Notes under the pieces: model-generated
The model's database searches: none
What the model saw: the letters and a program-made list of their open reading frames with translations, nothing else
Told to the model about the DNA's origin: nothing
Shown here: positions 1-6,442 of the stretch, piece after piece
Numbering within the stretch: the first letter of the stretch is position 1
Layout of the letters: each line of letters starts with the position of its first letter
From: JBOGZI01 sp050697275
Lineage (GTDB): Bacteria; Actinomycetota; Thermoleophilia; Solirubrobacterales; 70-9
Assembly (NCBI GenBank): GCA_050697275.1
Contig: JBOGZI010000172.1
Location: 1-15,017 of the forward strand
Length of the DNA: 15,017 bases
Direction of reading: 5' to 3'
Position numbers and translations under genes: made by a program

Positions 1-71
1 ACCGCGAGCAGGAGGTCGAACGGCCCCTGGAAGACCTCGAGGTCGAGGTCGAGCTGCGACACGGCCGTCAC
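1..71 (-). CDS. scpA: Segregation and condensation protein A (5' fragment)
   Basis: Only the first 23 codons are inside the window; the gene continues past the left edge. The visible peptide begins MTAVSQLDLDLEVFQGPFDL, and the F-x-G-P-[FL]-D-L-L-L block is the N-terminal hallmark of ScpA, the kleisin subunit that bridges SMC heads in chromosome condensation. The chosen start is GTG at 71-69, preceded by an AAGGTGG-like ribosome binding site; a second in-frame GTG at 62-60 is possible. It lies 32 bp downstream of trpS on the same strand, and I know of trpS-scpA neighbours in other actinobacteria and Firmicutes. The identification rests on about 20 residues plus context, so it is good but not certain. 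Confidence 0.72.
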   Translation of the reverse strand, partial: MTAVSQLDLDLEVFQGPFDLLLA

Positions 72-103
72 CGGCCCCACCTTAGACGCAGAGCCGGAAG
101 CCG

Positions 104-1090
104 TTACCTGGCGCCTATTCCCATCGCCGAGCGCACCTCGGCGAGCGTCTCGCTCGCGATCGCGCGCGCCTTCTCGGCGCCGGCGGCGAGGGTCGCCTCG
201 AGCGCCGCCTCGTCGGGGCGAAGCTGCTCGTAGCGCTCGCGGACCGGGGCGAGGTAGTCGACGACCGCGTCGGCGACCGCGGCCTTGAAGTCGCCGTAGC
301 CGGACCCGTCGAACTCGGACTCGATCTCGTCCATCGGCGTCCCGCGGGCAACCGAGAGGATCTCGATCAGGTTGGCGATTCCCTCCTTACCCTCGCCGCG
401 GCGGACCTCCGAGCCCGAGTCGGTGACGGCGCTCCGGATCTTCTTGCCGACGGTCTCGGGCTGGTCGAGGACGAACACCGTCCCCTGCTGGCTTCCCCCC
501 GTCGTCGCCATCTTGTTCTCGGGGTGCTGCAGGTCCATGATCCGGGCGCCGACCTCGGGAATCCGGTGCTGGGGCTCGACCAGGTGCTCGCCGAACCGCT
601 CGTTGAAGCGGCGGGCGATCTCGCGCATCAGCTCGACGTGCTGGCGCTGGTCCTCGCCGACCGGGACCGTGTCCGCCTTGTAGGCGAGGACATCGGCCGC
701 CTGCAGCACCGGGTACAGGAAGAGCCCCGCGGAGACGAGCTCGCGCTGCTTCTCCGACTTCTCCTTGAACTGGGTCATCCGGTTGAGGTCGCCGTGGGCG
801 GTGAGGGCGCACAGCAGCCAGGTGAGCTCCGCGTGCTCGCGGACGTCCCACCGGCCGAAGAGGATCCATCGCACCGGGTCGAGCCCGGCGGCGATCAGGA
901 TCGCGGCGGTGTCGTGGACGTTCTGCCGCAGGGTGGTCGGATCCCAGGGAACGGTGATCGCGTGCAGATCCACGATGCAGTAGATCGCCGGGTCGCCGCG
1001 CTCCTGGCCCTCGACGTACTGGCGGATCGCCCCGATGTAGTTGCCGAGGTGCTTTCGCCCGGTGGGCTGGATGCCGCTGAAGATGCGCAC
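104..1090 (-). CDS. trpS: Tryptophanyl-tRNA synthetase
   Basis: A 328-residue class I aminoacyl-tRNA synthetase that charges tRNA-Trp in the cytoplasm, of normal length for bacterial TrpRS. The ATP-binding HIGH-type motif is HLGN at residues 14-17 in the typical PTGxxHLGNYxGA context. The family blocks LFLYPVLQAADVL (about 123-135) and VGEDQRQHVEL (about 144-154) are present. The second ATP-binding loop, normally KMSKS, reads KMATT at 193-197, followed by GGSQQGTVFVLD and then the conserved KKIRSAVTDS. The start is GTG at 1090, with no clear Shine-Dalgarno sequence; TAGGCT lies 6 nt upstream. It is 16 bp downstream of the MFS gene and 32 bp upstream of scpA, so the three may be co-transcribed, or trpS may have its own leaderless promoter. 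Confidence 0.96.
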   Translation of the reverse strand: MRIFSGIQPTGRKHLGNYIGAIRQYVEGQERGDPAIYCIVDLHAITVPWDPTTLRQNVHDTAAILIAAGLDPVRWILFGRWDVREHAELTWLLCALTAHGDLNRMTQFKEKSEKQRELVSAGLFLYPVLQAADVLAYKADTVPVGEDQRQHVELMREIARRFNERFGEHLVEPQHRIPEVGARIMDLQHPENKMATTGGSQQGTVFVLDQPETVGKKIRSAVTDSGSEVRRGEGKEGIANLIEILSVARGTPMDEIESEFDGSGYGDFKAAVADAVVDYLAPVRERYEQLRPDEAALEATLAAGAEKARAIASETLAEVRSAMGIGAR

Positions 1091-1096
1091 GGCCGC

Positions 1097-1102
1097 AGCC
1101 TA
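1097..1102 (-). promoter_or_regulatory. Possible -10 box of a leaderless trpS promoter
   Basis: On the minus strand TAGGCT is followed by 6 nt and the GTG start of trpS. It matches the actinobacterial TANNNT -10 pattern at the distance expected if the transcript began at or next to the start codon. No convincing -35 is visible. The box falls in the 16-bp gap after the MFS gene. It is a weak motif and could be chance. Confidence 0.3.
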
Positions 1103-1106
1103 CGAG

Positions 1107-2720
1107 TCAGACGAGCTCGGCGGCGCCCGCGACCCCGGCGGGCTCGGGCTCCGGATGGCGCGAGCACTCGCCCGCGGTGGCGGCTCGGGGCGCGTGAAGC
1201 TCCTCGTCCACGCGCCTCGGGTTCTGGATCCCGAACGCGGCGATCACCCCGCCGACGATCATCAGGATCGCGCCGACCAGGATGCCGAGATGGAAGCCGT
1301 CCTCGGCGGCGCCCGTCGCCACCTGCTCGACCCGCTCGGCCTCCGCCGGCGGCAGCCCCTCGGTGTCGGGAGCGGGCAGCGGGTCGGCCTTGGCGTCCTC
1401 GATCGCCTGCCGGCCCTGCGGCGAGAGCGTGGCGCCCTCCAGCTCTCGGTCGATCGTTGATCCGAACTGTCCGGAGATCAGGGCGCCGAGCACCGCGATC
1501 GCGAGCAGGCCGGCGACCCGTGAGACCCCGTTGTTGATCCCGGAGGCGACGCCGGCATGGCGCTCCTCGACGGAGTTGAGGGCTGTCGCGGTCAGGGGCG
1601 CGACGGTCGCCGCCAGCCCGAGCCCGAAGAGCACGACCCCGGGCAGCACCTCGGTGAGGTAGTTCGGGCTGGCGTCCAGGCCCACCAGCAGAAGCAGTCC
1701 CCCGCCGGCGACGATCGGACCGATCGCCATCGGCAAGCGAGGCCCGGTGCCGGTGGCGATCTTCCCGAAGTACGGCGAGAGCAGGAAGAGCAGCACCGAG
1801 ATCGGCGTGGTCGCAAAGCCCGCCTCGAGCGCCGAGTAGCCCGCGGTCTGCTGCAGGAAGAGGGTGACGAAGAACATCGCCCCGATCAGGCCCGCGTAGA
1901 CGACCAGCGTCTCGAGGTTGGTAACCGCGAAGTTGCGGACCCGGAAGAGGGAGAGGTCGAGCACGGGGTGATCCATTCGCGACTCCCAGAAGAGGAAGGC
2001 GCTGAACAGCACTATCCCGGCGATCAGCGGCACGAACACGACCGGGTCGCCCCAGCCGTGGGTCGGCTGCTGGATCAGCGCATAGACCGGGCCGCCCAGC
2101 CCGGCGGCCGACATGGCGATGCCGGGCCAGTCGATCCGGCGGTCCGCCTGCGGGTCGGAGCTCTCCTGCACCGCCTCCCAGGCGAGCAGGAGGGTGAGCG
2201 CGATCAGCGGCACGTTGATCCAGAAGATCGCCCTCCACGAGACGGCGTCCACCAGAGCGCCGCCGCCCGCCGGGCCGATCACCGTCGCGATCCCGCTCCA
2301 GGCGGTCCAGGTGCCGATCGCCTTTCCCCGCTCGGCCCCTTCGAAGGTGGCGGCGAGGATCGCCAGCGAGCCGGGCACCAGCAGGGCGCCCGCGAGCCCC
2401 TGCAGCGCCCGCCCCGCGATCAGGACCTCGCTGTTCGGCGCGAGCGCGCAGATGATCGAGGTGATCGCGAAACCGACAAGGCCGAGCATGAAGAGCCGGC
2501 GGCGACCGAACTGGTCTCCGAGCGAACCGCCCACCAACATCAACGCGACCAGCGCCAGCAGATACGCCTCCACGACCCACTGCTGATCGGCGAGCCCGGC
2601 GTCGAGATCCTCCGAGAGCGCCGGCAGCGCGACGTTGACGACCGTGCTGTCGAGGAAGACGATCGTCGAGCCGAGGATGGTGGCGACGAGCGTGAGTAGG
2701 TTGCGGCGCCGCTCCGACAA
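1107..2720 (-). CDS. MFS drug exporter, DHA2 (EmrB/QacA) type, 14 TM
   Basis: A 537-residue inner-membrane protein with about 14 hydrophobic segments, the length and layout of the DHA2 drug:proton antiporter family (EmrB/QacA). Motif D1 is seen as LDSTVVNVALPAL (about 23-35), QWVVEAYLL follows (47-55), and motif A reads GGSLGDQFGRRRLF (64-77). The GP-rich motif C region and SWRAIFWINVP (about 165-176) are also typical. A hydrophilic loop rich in Glu, Ala and Pro separates the last two TM segments near the C terminus, as is common here. The start is TTG at 2720, because an in-frame TAG lies 15 nt upstream. The family suggests proton-coupled export of hydrophobic compounds, but the substrate cannot be told. 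No TetR/MarR regulator is adjacent, which is unusual for such pumps. Confidence 0.9.
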   Translation of the reverse strand: MSERRRNLLTLVATILGSTIVFLDSTVVNVALPALSEDLDAGLADQQWVVEAYLLALVALMLVGGSLGDQFGRRRLFMLGLVGFAITSIICALAPNSEVLIAGRALQGLAGALLVPGSLAILAATFEGAERGKAIGTWTAWSGIATVIGPAGGGALVDAVSWRAIFWINVPLIALTLLLAWEAVQESSDPQADRRIDWPGIAMSAAGLGGPVYALIQQPTHGWGDPVVFVPLIAGIVLFSAFLFWESRMDHPVLDLSLFRVRNFAVTNLETLVVYAGLIGAMFFVTLFLQQTAGYSALEAGFATTPISVLLFLLSPYFGKIATGTGPRLPMAIGPIVAGGGLLLLVGLDASPNYLTEVLPGVVLFGLGLAATVAPLTATALNSVEERHAGVASGINNGVSRVAGLLAIAVLGALISGQFGSTIDRELEGATLSPQGRQAIEDAKADPLPAPDTEGLPPAEAERVEQVATGAAEDGFHLGILVGAILMIVGGVIAAFGIQNPRRVDEELHAPRAATAGECSRHPEPEPAGVAGAAELV

Positions 2721-2729
2721 GACCGATCG

Positions 2730-2735
2730 AGTCTA
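2730..2735 (-). promoter_or_regulatory. Possible -10 box upstream of the MFS gene
   Basis: The 49-bp gap between the permease stop (2770) and the MFS TTG start (2720) contains TAGACT on the minus strand, 9 nt before the start. It would give a leader of only a few nucleotides. No -35 and no ribosome binding site are evident. The TAG inside it is also the in-frame stop that limits the ORF upstream. Confidence 0.28.
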
Positions 2736-2769
2736 CGGAGTGGGCGGAGCCGGCCGCGATCGCCCCTGG

Positions 2770-3546
2770 CTACGGCGCCGGTGGCTCGCGGAGCTGCTGG
2801 GCGGCCGTGAAGAAGCTCCGCCGGGCCAGCGTGGTCGCCATCAGGGCTGCGATCGACACCGAGCCGAGCAGGGCGTAGAGGAGGATCAGCTGGAGCCGGA
2901 CGGCGTCGGTGGGATCGGCGCCCGCCAGCAGCATCCCGACCATGGTGCCCGGGAAGAAGATCAGGCCGGTGGTCTTGGTCGAGTCGACCAGGGTGATCAT
3001 CCCCGAACGCAGGCTGCGCCGGACGATCGGCTCCACCGCCTGCGAGCCGGTCGCCCCCAGCGCCAGGGTCGCCTCGATCTGGCGGGCGGAGTCGGTGACA
3101 TCCTGCCCCAGCCGGTTGAGCGAGACGGCGGCCGCGGTCATCGAGTTGCCGACCACCATGCCCCCGATCGGGACGAGGAAGCGCGGGGTCGCCTCGATGA
3201 TCCCCAGGGCGATGACCAGCCCCAGCGTTCCCGTCGCGGCGAGGGCGAGGGCGCCGAGCAGCGGCCAGAAGGCGTCCGGCACCAGCTCCGCGCGGTGGCG
3301 GGCGGTGAAGGCCCCGAAGACCACCATCACCCCGATCAGCGCGACCACCAGCGTCAGGCTGTCCTCGTCGAAGATCAGCTGGATCACGTAGCCGATCGCG
3401 GTCAGCTGGATGAAGGAACGGACCACGGCGATGCCGATGTCCTCCTCGAGTCCCGCCCGATTCCAGCGCGAGGCCACCACCGCGATCACGACCAGCACGA
3501 GCGCCGCCGCGACCTCGCCGAGGCTGACGTCGATCGAGGAGCTCAC
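2770..3546 (-). CDS. fetB: ABC transporter permease, FetB/UPF0014 family
   Basis: A 258-residue, very hydrophobic membrane protein with about seven predicted TM segments. The central signature EATLALGATGSQAVEPIVR, followed by LRSGMITLVDSTKTTGLIFFPGTM after a short gap, is characteristic of the FetB/YbbM (UPF0014) permease family. In E. coli, FetAB (YbbLM) is reported to export iron and protect against peroxide; plant relatives (ALS3/STAR) are linked to aluminium tolerance. The start is GTG at 3546, overlapping the TGA of the ATPase gene by four bases (GTGA), so translation is probably coupled. The family call is strong; iron as substrate is inherited from homology only. Confidence 0.9.
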   Translation of the reverse strand: MSSSIDVSLGEVAAALVLVVIAVVASRWNRAGLEEDIGIAVVRSFIQLTAIGYVIQLIFDEDSLTLVVALIGVMVVFGAFTARHRAELVPDAFWPLLGALALAATGTLGLVIALGIIEATPRFLVPIGGMVVGNSMTAAAVSLNRLGQDVTDSARQIEATLALGATGSQAVEPIVRRSLRSGMITLVDSTKTTGLIFFPGTMVGMLLAGADPTDAVRLQLILLYALLGSVSIAALMATTLARRSFFTAAQQLREPPAP

Positions 3547-4226
3547 GCCGCCGGCACCTCCGCCGCGGGACCCTGCGCGATCACGCGGCCCGCCTCGATT
3601 CGCACCACGTAGCCGGCGAGCCGCCGCGCCTGCTCGGCATCGTGGGTGACCAGCACCAGCGAGATCGAGGTCCGCGCGTGAAGCTCTCTCAGGGTGGCCT
3701 CGACGGCGTCCCGCGCCCGCTCGTCGAGCGCGGAGGTCGGCTCGTCGAGCAGCAGCACGCGGGGGTCGAGGGCCAGGGCGCGGGCGAGCATCACCCGCTG
3801 CTGCTCCCCGACCGAGAGCTTGGCGGCGTCGCGGCTCTCGAAGTCCGGGTCGAGGCCGGCCAGCTCGAGGCAGCTGCGGGTGTCGAAGCTGCGCCCCGCG
3901 AGCCTCGGACCGTAGGCGATGTTGTCGTGGACCGTGCCATCCAGCAGCGCCGGCAGCTGGGGCACCAGGCTGACCTCGCGGCGCAGGGCGAGCGGGTCCC
4001 GCTCCCGCACGTCGACTCCCTCGTAGAGCACCCTGCCGGTGTCGGGATCGGCGAGCCGGTTGAGCAGCCGGAGCAGGGTCGACTTGCCGCTCCCGGAGGG
4101 TCCGGTGACGCAGCTCGCGCCGACCGGGAGGTGCATGTCGATCTCGCTCAGCACGACGTCTCCCCCGCGGGAGTAGGTGACGCTCTCCAGCTCGAACAGC
4201 ACGGACCGATTATCCGATCCCTCCAT
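3543..4226 (-). CDS. fetA: ABC transporter ATP-binding protein, FetA type
   Basis: A 227-residue ABC ATPase, the cytoplasmic partner of the overlapping FetB permease. From the ATG at 4226 the motifs are Walker A GPSGSGKST (42-50), Q-loop Gln90, signature LSVGEQQR (137-144), Walker B LLLDEP (158-163) and H-loop His195. The reading frame is open far upstream, but that part lies antisense to the ligase gene and lacks ABC features, so I reject the longer form. Two starts compete: ATG at 4226 and GTG at 4202 (219 aa, beginning MLFELESVTYSRG). GATAAT lies 6 nt before that GTG, so the shorter form may be the true leaderless start. It is the first gene of the fetAB unit and diverges from the ligase gene. 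Confidence 0.88.
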   Translation of the reverse strand: MEGSDNRSVLFELESVTYSRGGDVVLSEIDMHLPVGASCVTGPSGSGKSTLLRLLNRLADPDTGRVLYEGVDVRERDPLALRREVSLVPQLPALLDGTVHDNIAYGPRLAGRSFDTRSCLELAGLDPDFESRDAAKLSVGEQQRVMLARALALDPRVLLLDEPTSALDERARDAVEATLRELHARTSISLVLVTHDAEQARRLAGYVVRIEAGRVIAQGPAAEVPAA

Positions 4227-4253
4227 CCGGAGCAGCGCATAATCGGTGCCGTG
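4200..4253. promoter_or_regulatory. Divergent fetA / ligase promoter with mirrored -10 boxes and inverted duplication
   Basis: ATAATCGGTGCCGTG on the plus strand (4239-4253) ends with the ligase GTG. On the minus strand ATAATCGGTCCGTG (4213-4200) ends with an in-frame fetA GTG. The copies are identical except for one inserted G, and they include a perfect 9-bp inverted repeat (4205-4213 with 4239-4247) centred on 4226. Plus-strand CATAAT (4238-4243) and minus-strand GATAAT (4214-4209) sit 7 and 6 nt from the GTGs, as expected for leaderless -10 elements. No good -35 is seen. The palindromic layout could also be an operator. The layout is directly visible; the function is inferred. Confidence 0.5.
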
Positions 4254-5294
4254 GCCGATCCGAAGCCTACCCCCGAGCTCGAGGCTGCCCCGCCCGAGGC
4301 GATGCCCCGGCGCCTGCAGCCGATGCTGGCGCGGATGGCGCCGCTCCCCCGCGACGAGGAGGAGTGGGCCTTCGAGATCAAGTGGGACGGAGTGCGCGTG
4401 CTCGGCTACGCGGACCACGGCGAATGGTGCATGCAGAGCCGCCGGGTCGAGGACGTCACCGCTCGCTACCCGGAGCTCGAGCCGATCGCCGCGCAGCTCT
4501 CGGACCATGGCGCCGTGCTCGACGGCGAGGTGGTGGCGCTCGATCCGAAGGGCAGGCCCAGCTTCCAGCTGATCCAGCGGCGCATGGGGCTCACCTCGGC
4601 GGCCGCGATCAAGTCGCGCGCCCGCGACACCCCGGTCGACTACATGATCTTCGACCTCCTTCACCTCGACGGCCGCTGCGTCCGGGACCTGGTCTATCCG
4701 GAGCGGCGCGAGCTGCTCGAGGGGCTCGGGCTCGAGGGAGCGCGCTGGCACACGCCCCGCTACCACCTGGAGGGAGGGCTGGACCTGTTCGAGGCGGCGC
4801 GGCGGCAGGGACTCGAGGGTGTGGTCGCAAAGCGGCTAGACAGCCCCTACCGGCCCGGCAAGCGCAGCGGCGAGTGGATCAAGGCGCGCGTCTGGCGCCA
4901 GCAGGAGTTCGTGATCGGCGGCCACATCCCGGGCGAGGGAAAGCGCGCCGAGCGGGTCGGCTCGCTGCTGGTCGGCTACTACGACAAGCGCGCCTCGGAG
5001 CTGAAGCCCGCGGAGAAGCAGCGGCTGATCTTCGCCGGCGGCGTCGGGACCGGGTTCAGCGAGGAGCTGCTCTCGGAGCTGTCGCAGGCGCTTCGGCGGC
5101 GACGACGAAAGACGAGTCCGTTCGACGTGGGGGGCCCGCGCGGCCCGAAGGCGAAGCGGGCGGCCTGGTGCAGGCCCGAGCTGGTCGGGGAGGTCTCCTG
5201 GACCGAGTGGACCAAGGACGGCACGCTTCGCCAGCCCGCCTTCAAGGGGATGCGGGACGACAAGCACCCCCGCGAGGTCGTGCGCGAGCGGTAA
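4251..5294 (+). CDS. ligD: ATP-dependent DNA ligase, LigD ligase-domain type
   Basis: A 347-residue ATP-dependent DNA ligase matching the stand-alone ligase module of the bacterial NHEJ enzyme LigD. The adenylated lysine motif is KWDGVR with Lys44 as nucleophile. DGEVVALD (91-98), MIFDLLHLDG (132-141), GLEGVVAKRLDSPY (187-200) and WIKARVWRQQEFVIGG (209-224) are the successive nucleotidyltransferase motifs, and the C-terminal third is an OB-fold ending in WTEWTKDGTLRQPAFKGMR. It probably seals nicks after Ku-held end joining. The start is GTG at 4251, because upstream codons run antisense through fetA; an ATG at 4302 is an alternative. No polymerase or phosphoesterase domain is fused to it. 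Ku follows after 184 bp on the same strand. Confidence 0.93.
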   Translation: MADPKPTPELEAAPPEAMPRRLQPMLARMAPLPRDEEEWAFEIKWDGVRVLGYADHGEWCMQSRRVEDVTARYPELEPIAAQLSDHGAVLDGEVVALDPKGRPSFQLIQRRMGLTSAAAIKSRARDTPVDYMIFDLLHLDGRCVRDLVYPERRELLEGLGLEGARWHTPRYHLEGGLDLFEAARRQGLEGVVAKRLDSPYRPGKRSGEWIKARVWRQQEFVIGGHIPGEGKRAERVGSLLVGYYDKRASELKPAEKQRLIFAGGVGTGFSEELLSELSQALRRRRRKTSPFDVGGPRGPKAKRAAWCRPELVGEVSWTEWTKDGTLRQPAFKGMRDDKHPREVVRER

Positions 5295-5311
5295 GGGGCG
5301 AAATCGGCGGC

Positions 5312-5353
5312 GTTGGCGCCTTACCGACCGACGTGGGTGGGAAAGGCGCCAAC
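5312..5353 (+). terminator. Hairpin after the ligase gene (terminator or operator)
   Basis: A perfect 11-bp inverted repeat, GTTGGCGCCTT (5312-5322) and AAGGCGCCAAC (5343-5353), encloses a 20-nt loop and begins 17 bp after the ligase stop codon. Each arm contains the self-complementary GGCGCC. There is no T-run after it, so it is not a canonical intrinsic terminator. In a high-GC genome it may still end or stabilise the ligase transcript, or it may bind a dimeric regulator ahead of ku. Confidence 0.5.
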
Positions 5354-5387
5354 AATGAGTTTCCGGCCAGATCACGGTCTAGGAGGC

Positions 5388-5486
5388 ATGGGCGCAATCC
5401 GCCGCCCGGTTCGGAGACCCTCGCCAGGGGTAATCTCAGTGGTGTCGAAGGGACCTCCAGGAAGGCTGGTGATCAGGCTTGGCTAG
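5388..5486 (+). CDS. Possible 32-codon leader ORF upstream of ku
   Basis: An ATG at 5388 opens a 32-codon frame, rich in Arg, Pro and Val, that ends with TAG at 5484-5486 and overlaps the ku start by 8 nt. A perfect AGGAGG (5381-5386) lies just upstream, but only one base separates it from the ATG, which is too close for efficient initiation. The encoded peptide has no recognisable motif. If a promoter lies upstream, translation of this frame could couple to ku; the TAATCT candidate lies inside it and would exclude it. I consider it weakly supported. Confidence 0.2.
   Translation: MGAIRRPVRRPSPGVISVVSKGPPGRLVIRLG
5431..5465 (+). promoter_or_regulatory. Candidate ku promoter (-10) and ribosome binding site
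   Basis: TAATCT at 5431-5436 fits the TANNNT -10 pattern and would start a transcript near 5443. AGGAAGG at 5459-5465 is a Shine-Dalgarno-like stretch 13 nt before the TTG start of ku. No clear -35 is visible. Unlike several other starts in this window, ku therefore looks leadered. Confidence 0.35.
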
Positions 5487-6432
5487 AGCGATATGGAGCG
5501 GTTCGATCAGCTTCGGGCTGCTCAACGTGCCCGTGAAGCTCTACAGCGCCGTCTCCAAGCAGACGGTGCGCTTCAAGGAGCTGCGCGAGGGCGACGGCTC
5601 GCGCGTCCGCCACCAGCGCGTGGCCGAGGCCGACGGCAAGGAGGTCCCCTACGAGAAGATCGTCAAGGGCTACGAGTACGCCCCCGACCAGTACGTTGTC
5701 CTCACCCGCGACGAGCTCGCCGAGCTCGACCCGAAGAAGACCCGGGCGATCGAGATCCAGGACTTCGTCGATCTCGACGAGATCGATCCGATCTACTTCG
5801 AGCAGCCCTACTATCTCGGCCCCGACAAGGGCGCCGAGAAGGCTTACGCGCTGCTGGTCGAGGCGATGAAGCAGGCTCGCAAGGTGGCGATCGCCCGCTT
5901 CGTCCTCCGCAACAAGGAGCACCTCGCCGCGATCCGGCCGATGGACGACGTGCTGGCGATGGCGACGATGCGCTTCCACGATGAGGTGACGCCGCCGAAT
6001 GAGCTCGACGGCGACGTCTTCGAGGAGGCGAAGCCGAAGAAGCCCGACAAGCGCGAGCTCGAGATGGCCAAGCAGTTGATCGAGTCGCTCTCGAGTGATT
6101 TCGATGCCGACAAGTACCGCGACGAGTACCGCGAGCAGCTGCTCGACCTGCTCGAGCGCAAGGCCGAGGGCAAGGAGGTGGTCAGCGCGCCGAGCGAGGA
6201 GCCCGAGCCGACCAAGGCCCCCGACCTGATGGCCGCCCTCGAGGAGAGCCTCTCCGCGGTGCGGGGCGAGGAGGCCGAGGCGAAGTCCGACGGAAAGCGC
6301 GACGGCGCCCGCAAGTCCAAGTCGAAGCCGAAGGCGAAGGGCAAGTCGTCCTCCCGCTCGAAGAGCCCCAAGTCGCGCTCCAGCAACGGCCGCAAGAGCG
6401 GCTCGCGCAAGAAGAGCAAGGCGCGCGGCTAG
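5479..6432 (+). CDS. ku: Non-homologous end-joining protein Ku
   Basis: A 317-residue bacterial Ku, which forms a homodimeric ring on DNA double-strand ends and recruits LigD. The N terminus ARAIWSGSISFGLLNVPVKLY is diagnostic, and IQDFVDLDEIDPIYFEQPYYLGP (about 93-115) and RPMDDVLAMATMRFHDEV (153-170) are core Ku-family blocks. The core runs to about residue 260. From about 270 to the end there is a Lys/Ser/Arg-rich, probably disordered tail, like the basic C-terminal extensions described in some actinobacterial Ku proteins that add DNA contact. The start is TTG at 5479, directly giving the conserved MARAIWSGSI. The polymerase gene begins 10 bp after its stop, so the two are probably one operon. 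Confidence 0.97.
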   Translation: MARAIWSGSISFGLLNVPVKLYSAVSKQTVRFKELREGDGSRVRHQRVAEADGKEVPYEKIVKGYEYAPDQYVVLTRDELAELDPKKTRAIEIQDFVDLDEIDPIYFEQPYYLGPDKGAEKAYALLVEAMKQARKVAIARFVLRNKEHLAAIRPMDDVLAMATMRFHDEVTPPNELDGDVFEEAKPKKPDKRELEMAKQLIESLSSDFDADKYRDEYREQLLDLLERKAEGKEVVSAPSEEPEPTKAPDLMAALEESLSAVRGEEAEAKSDGKRDGARKSKSKPKAKGKSSSRSKSPKSRSSNGRKSGSRKKSKARG

Positions 6433-6442
6433 CGGCGCAGAG

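Noticed and set aside
1..60. GAGGTC-type short repeat at the left edge
   Set aside because: Explained by alternating Leu/Asp/Glu codons in the scpA N terminus.
524..1537. Long plus-strand ORF opposite trpS and the MFS gene
   Set aside because: It is antisense to two well-identified genes, rich in Arg/Ala/Pro, and has no family motif; typical GC-rich shadow frame.
1557..2699. 380-codon plus-strand ORF opposite the MFS exporter
   Set aside because: Shadow of the exporter frame; low-complexity Arg/Gly/Asp-rich product without motifs.
2635..3612. Plus-strand ORF opposite fetB
   Set aside because: Antisense to the FetB permease, with His/Asp/Arg-rich junk translation.
6289..6429. Repeat-like lysine/serine codon run at the 3' end of ku
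   Set aside because: Compositional bias of the basic Ku tail, not a true tandem repeat or separate element.
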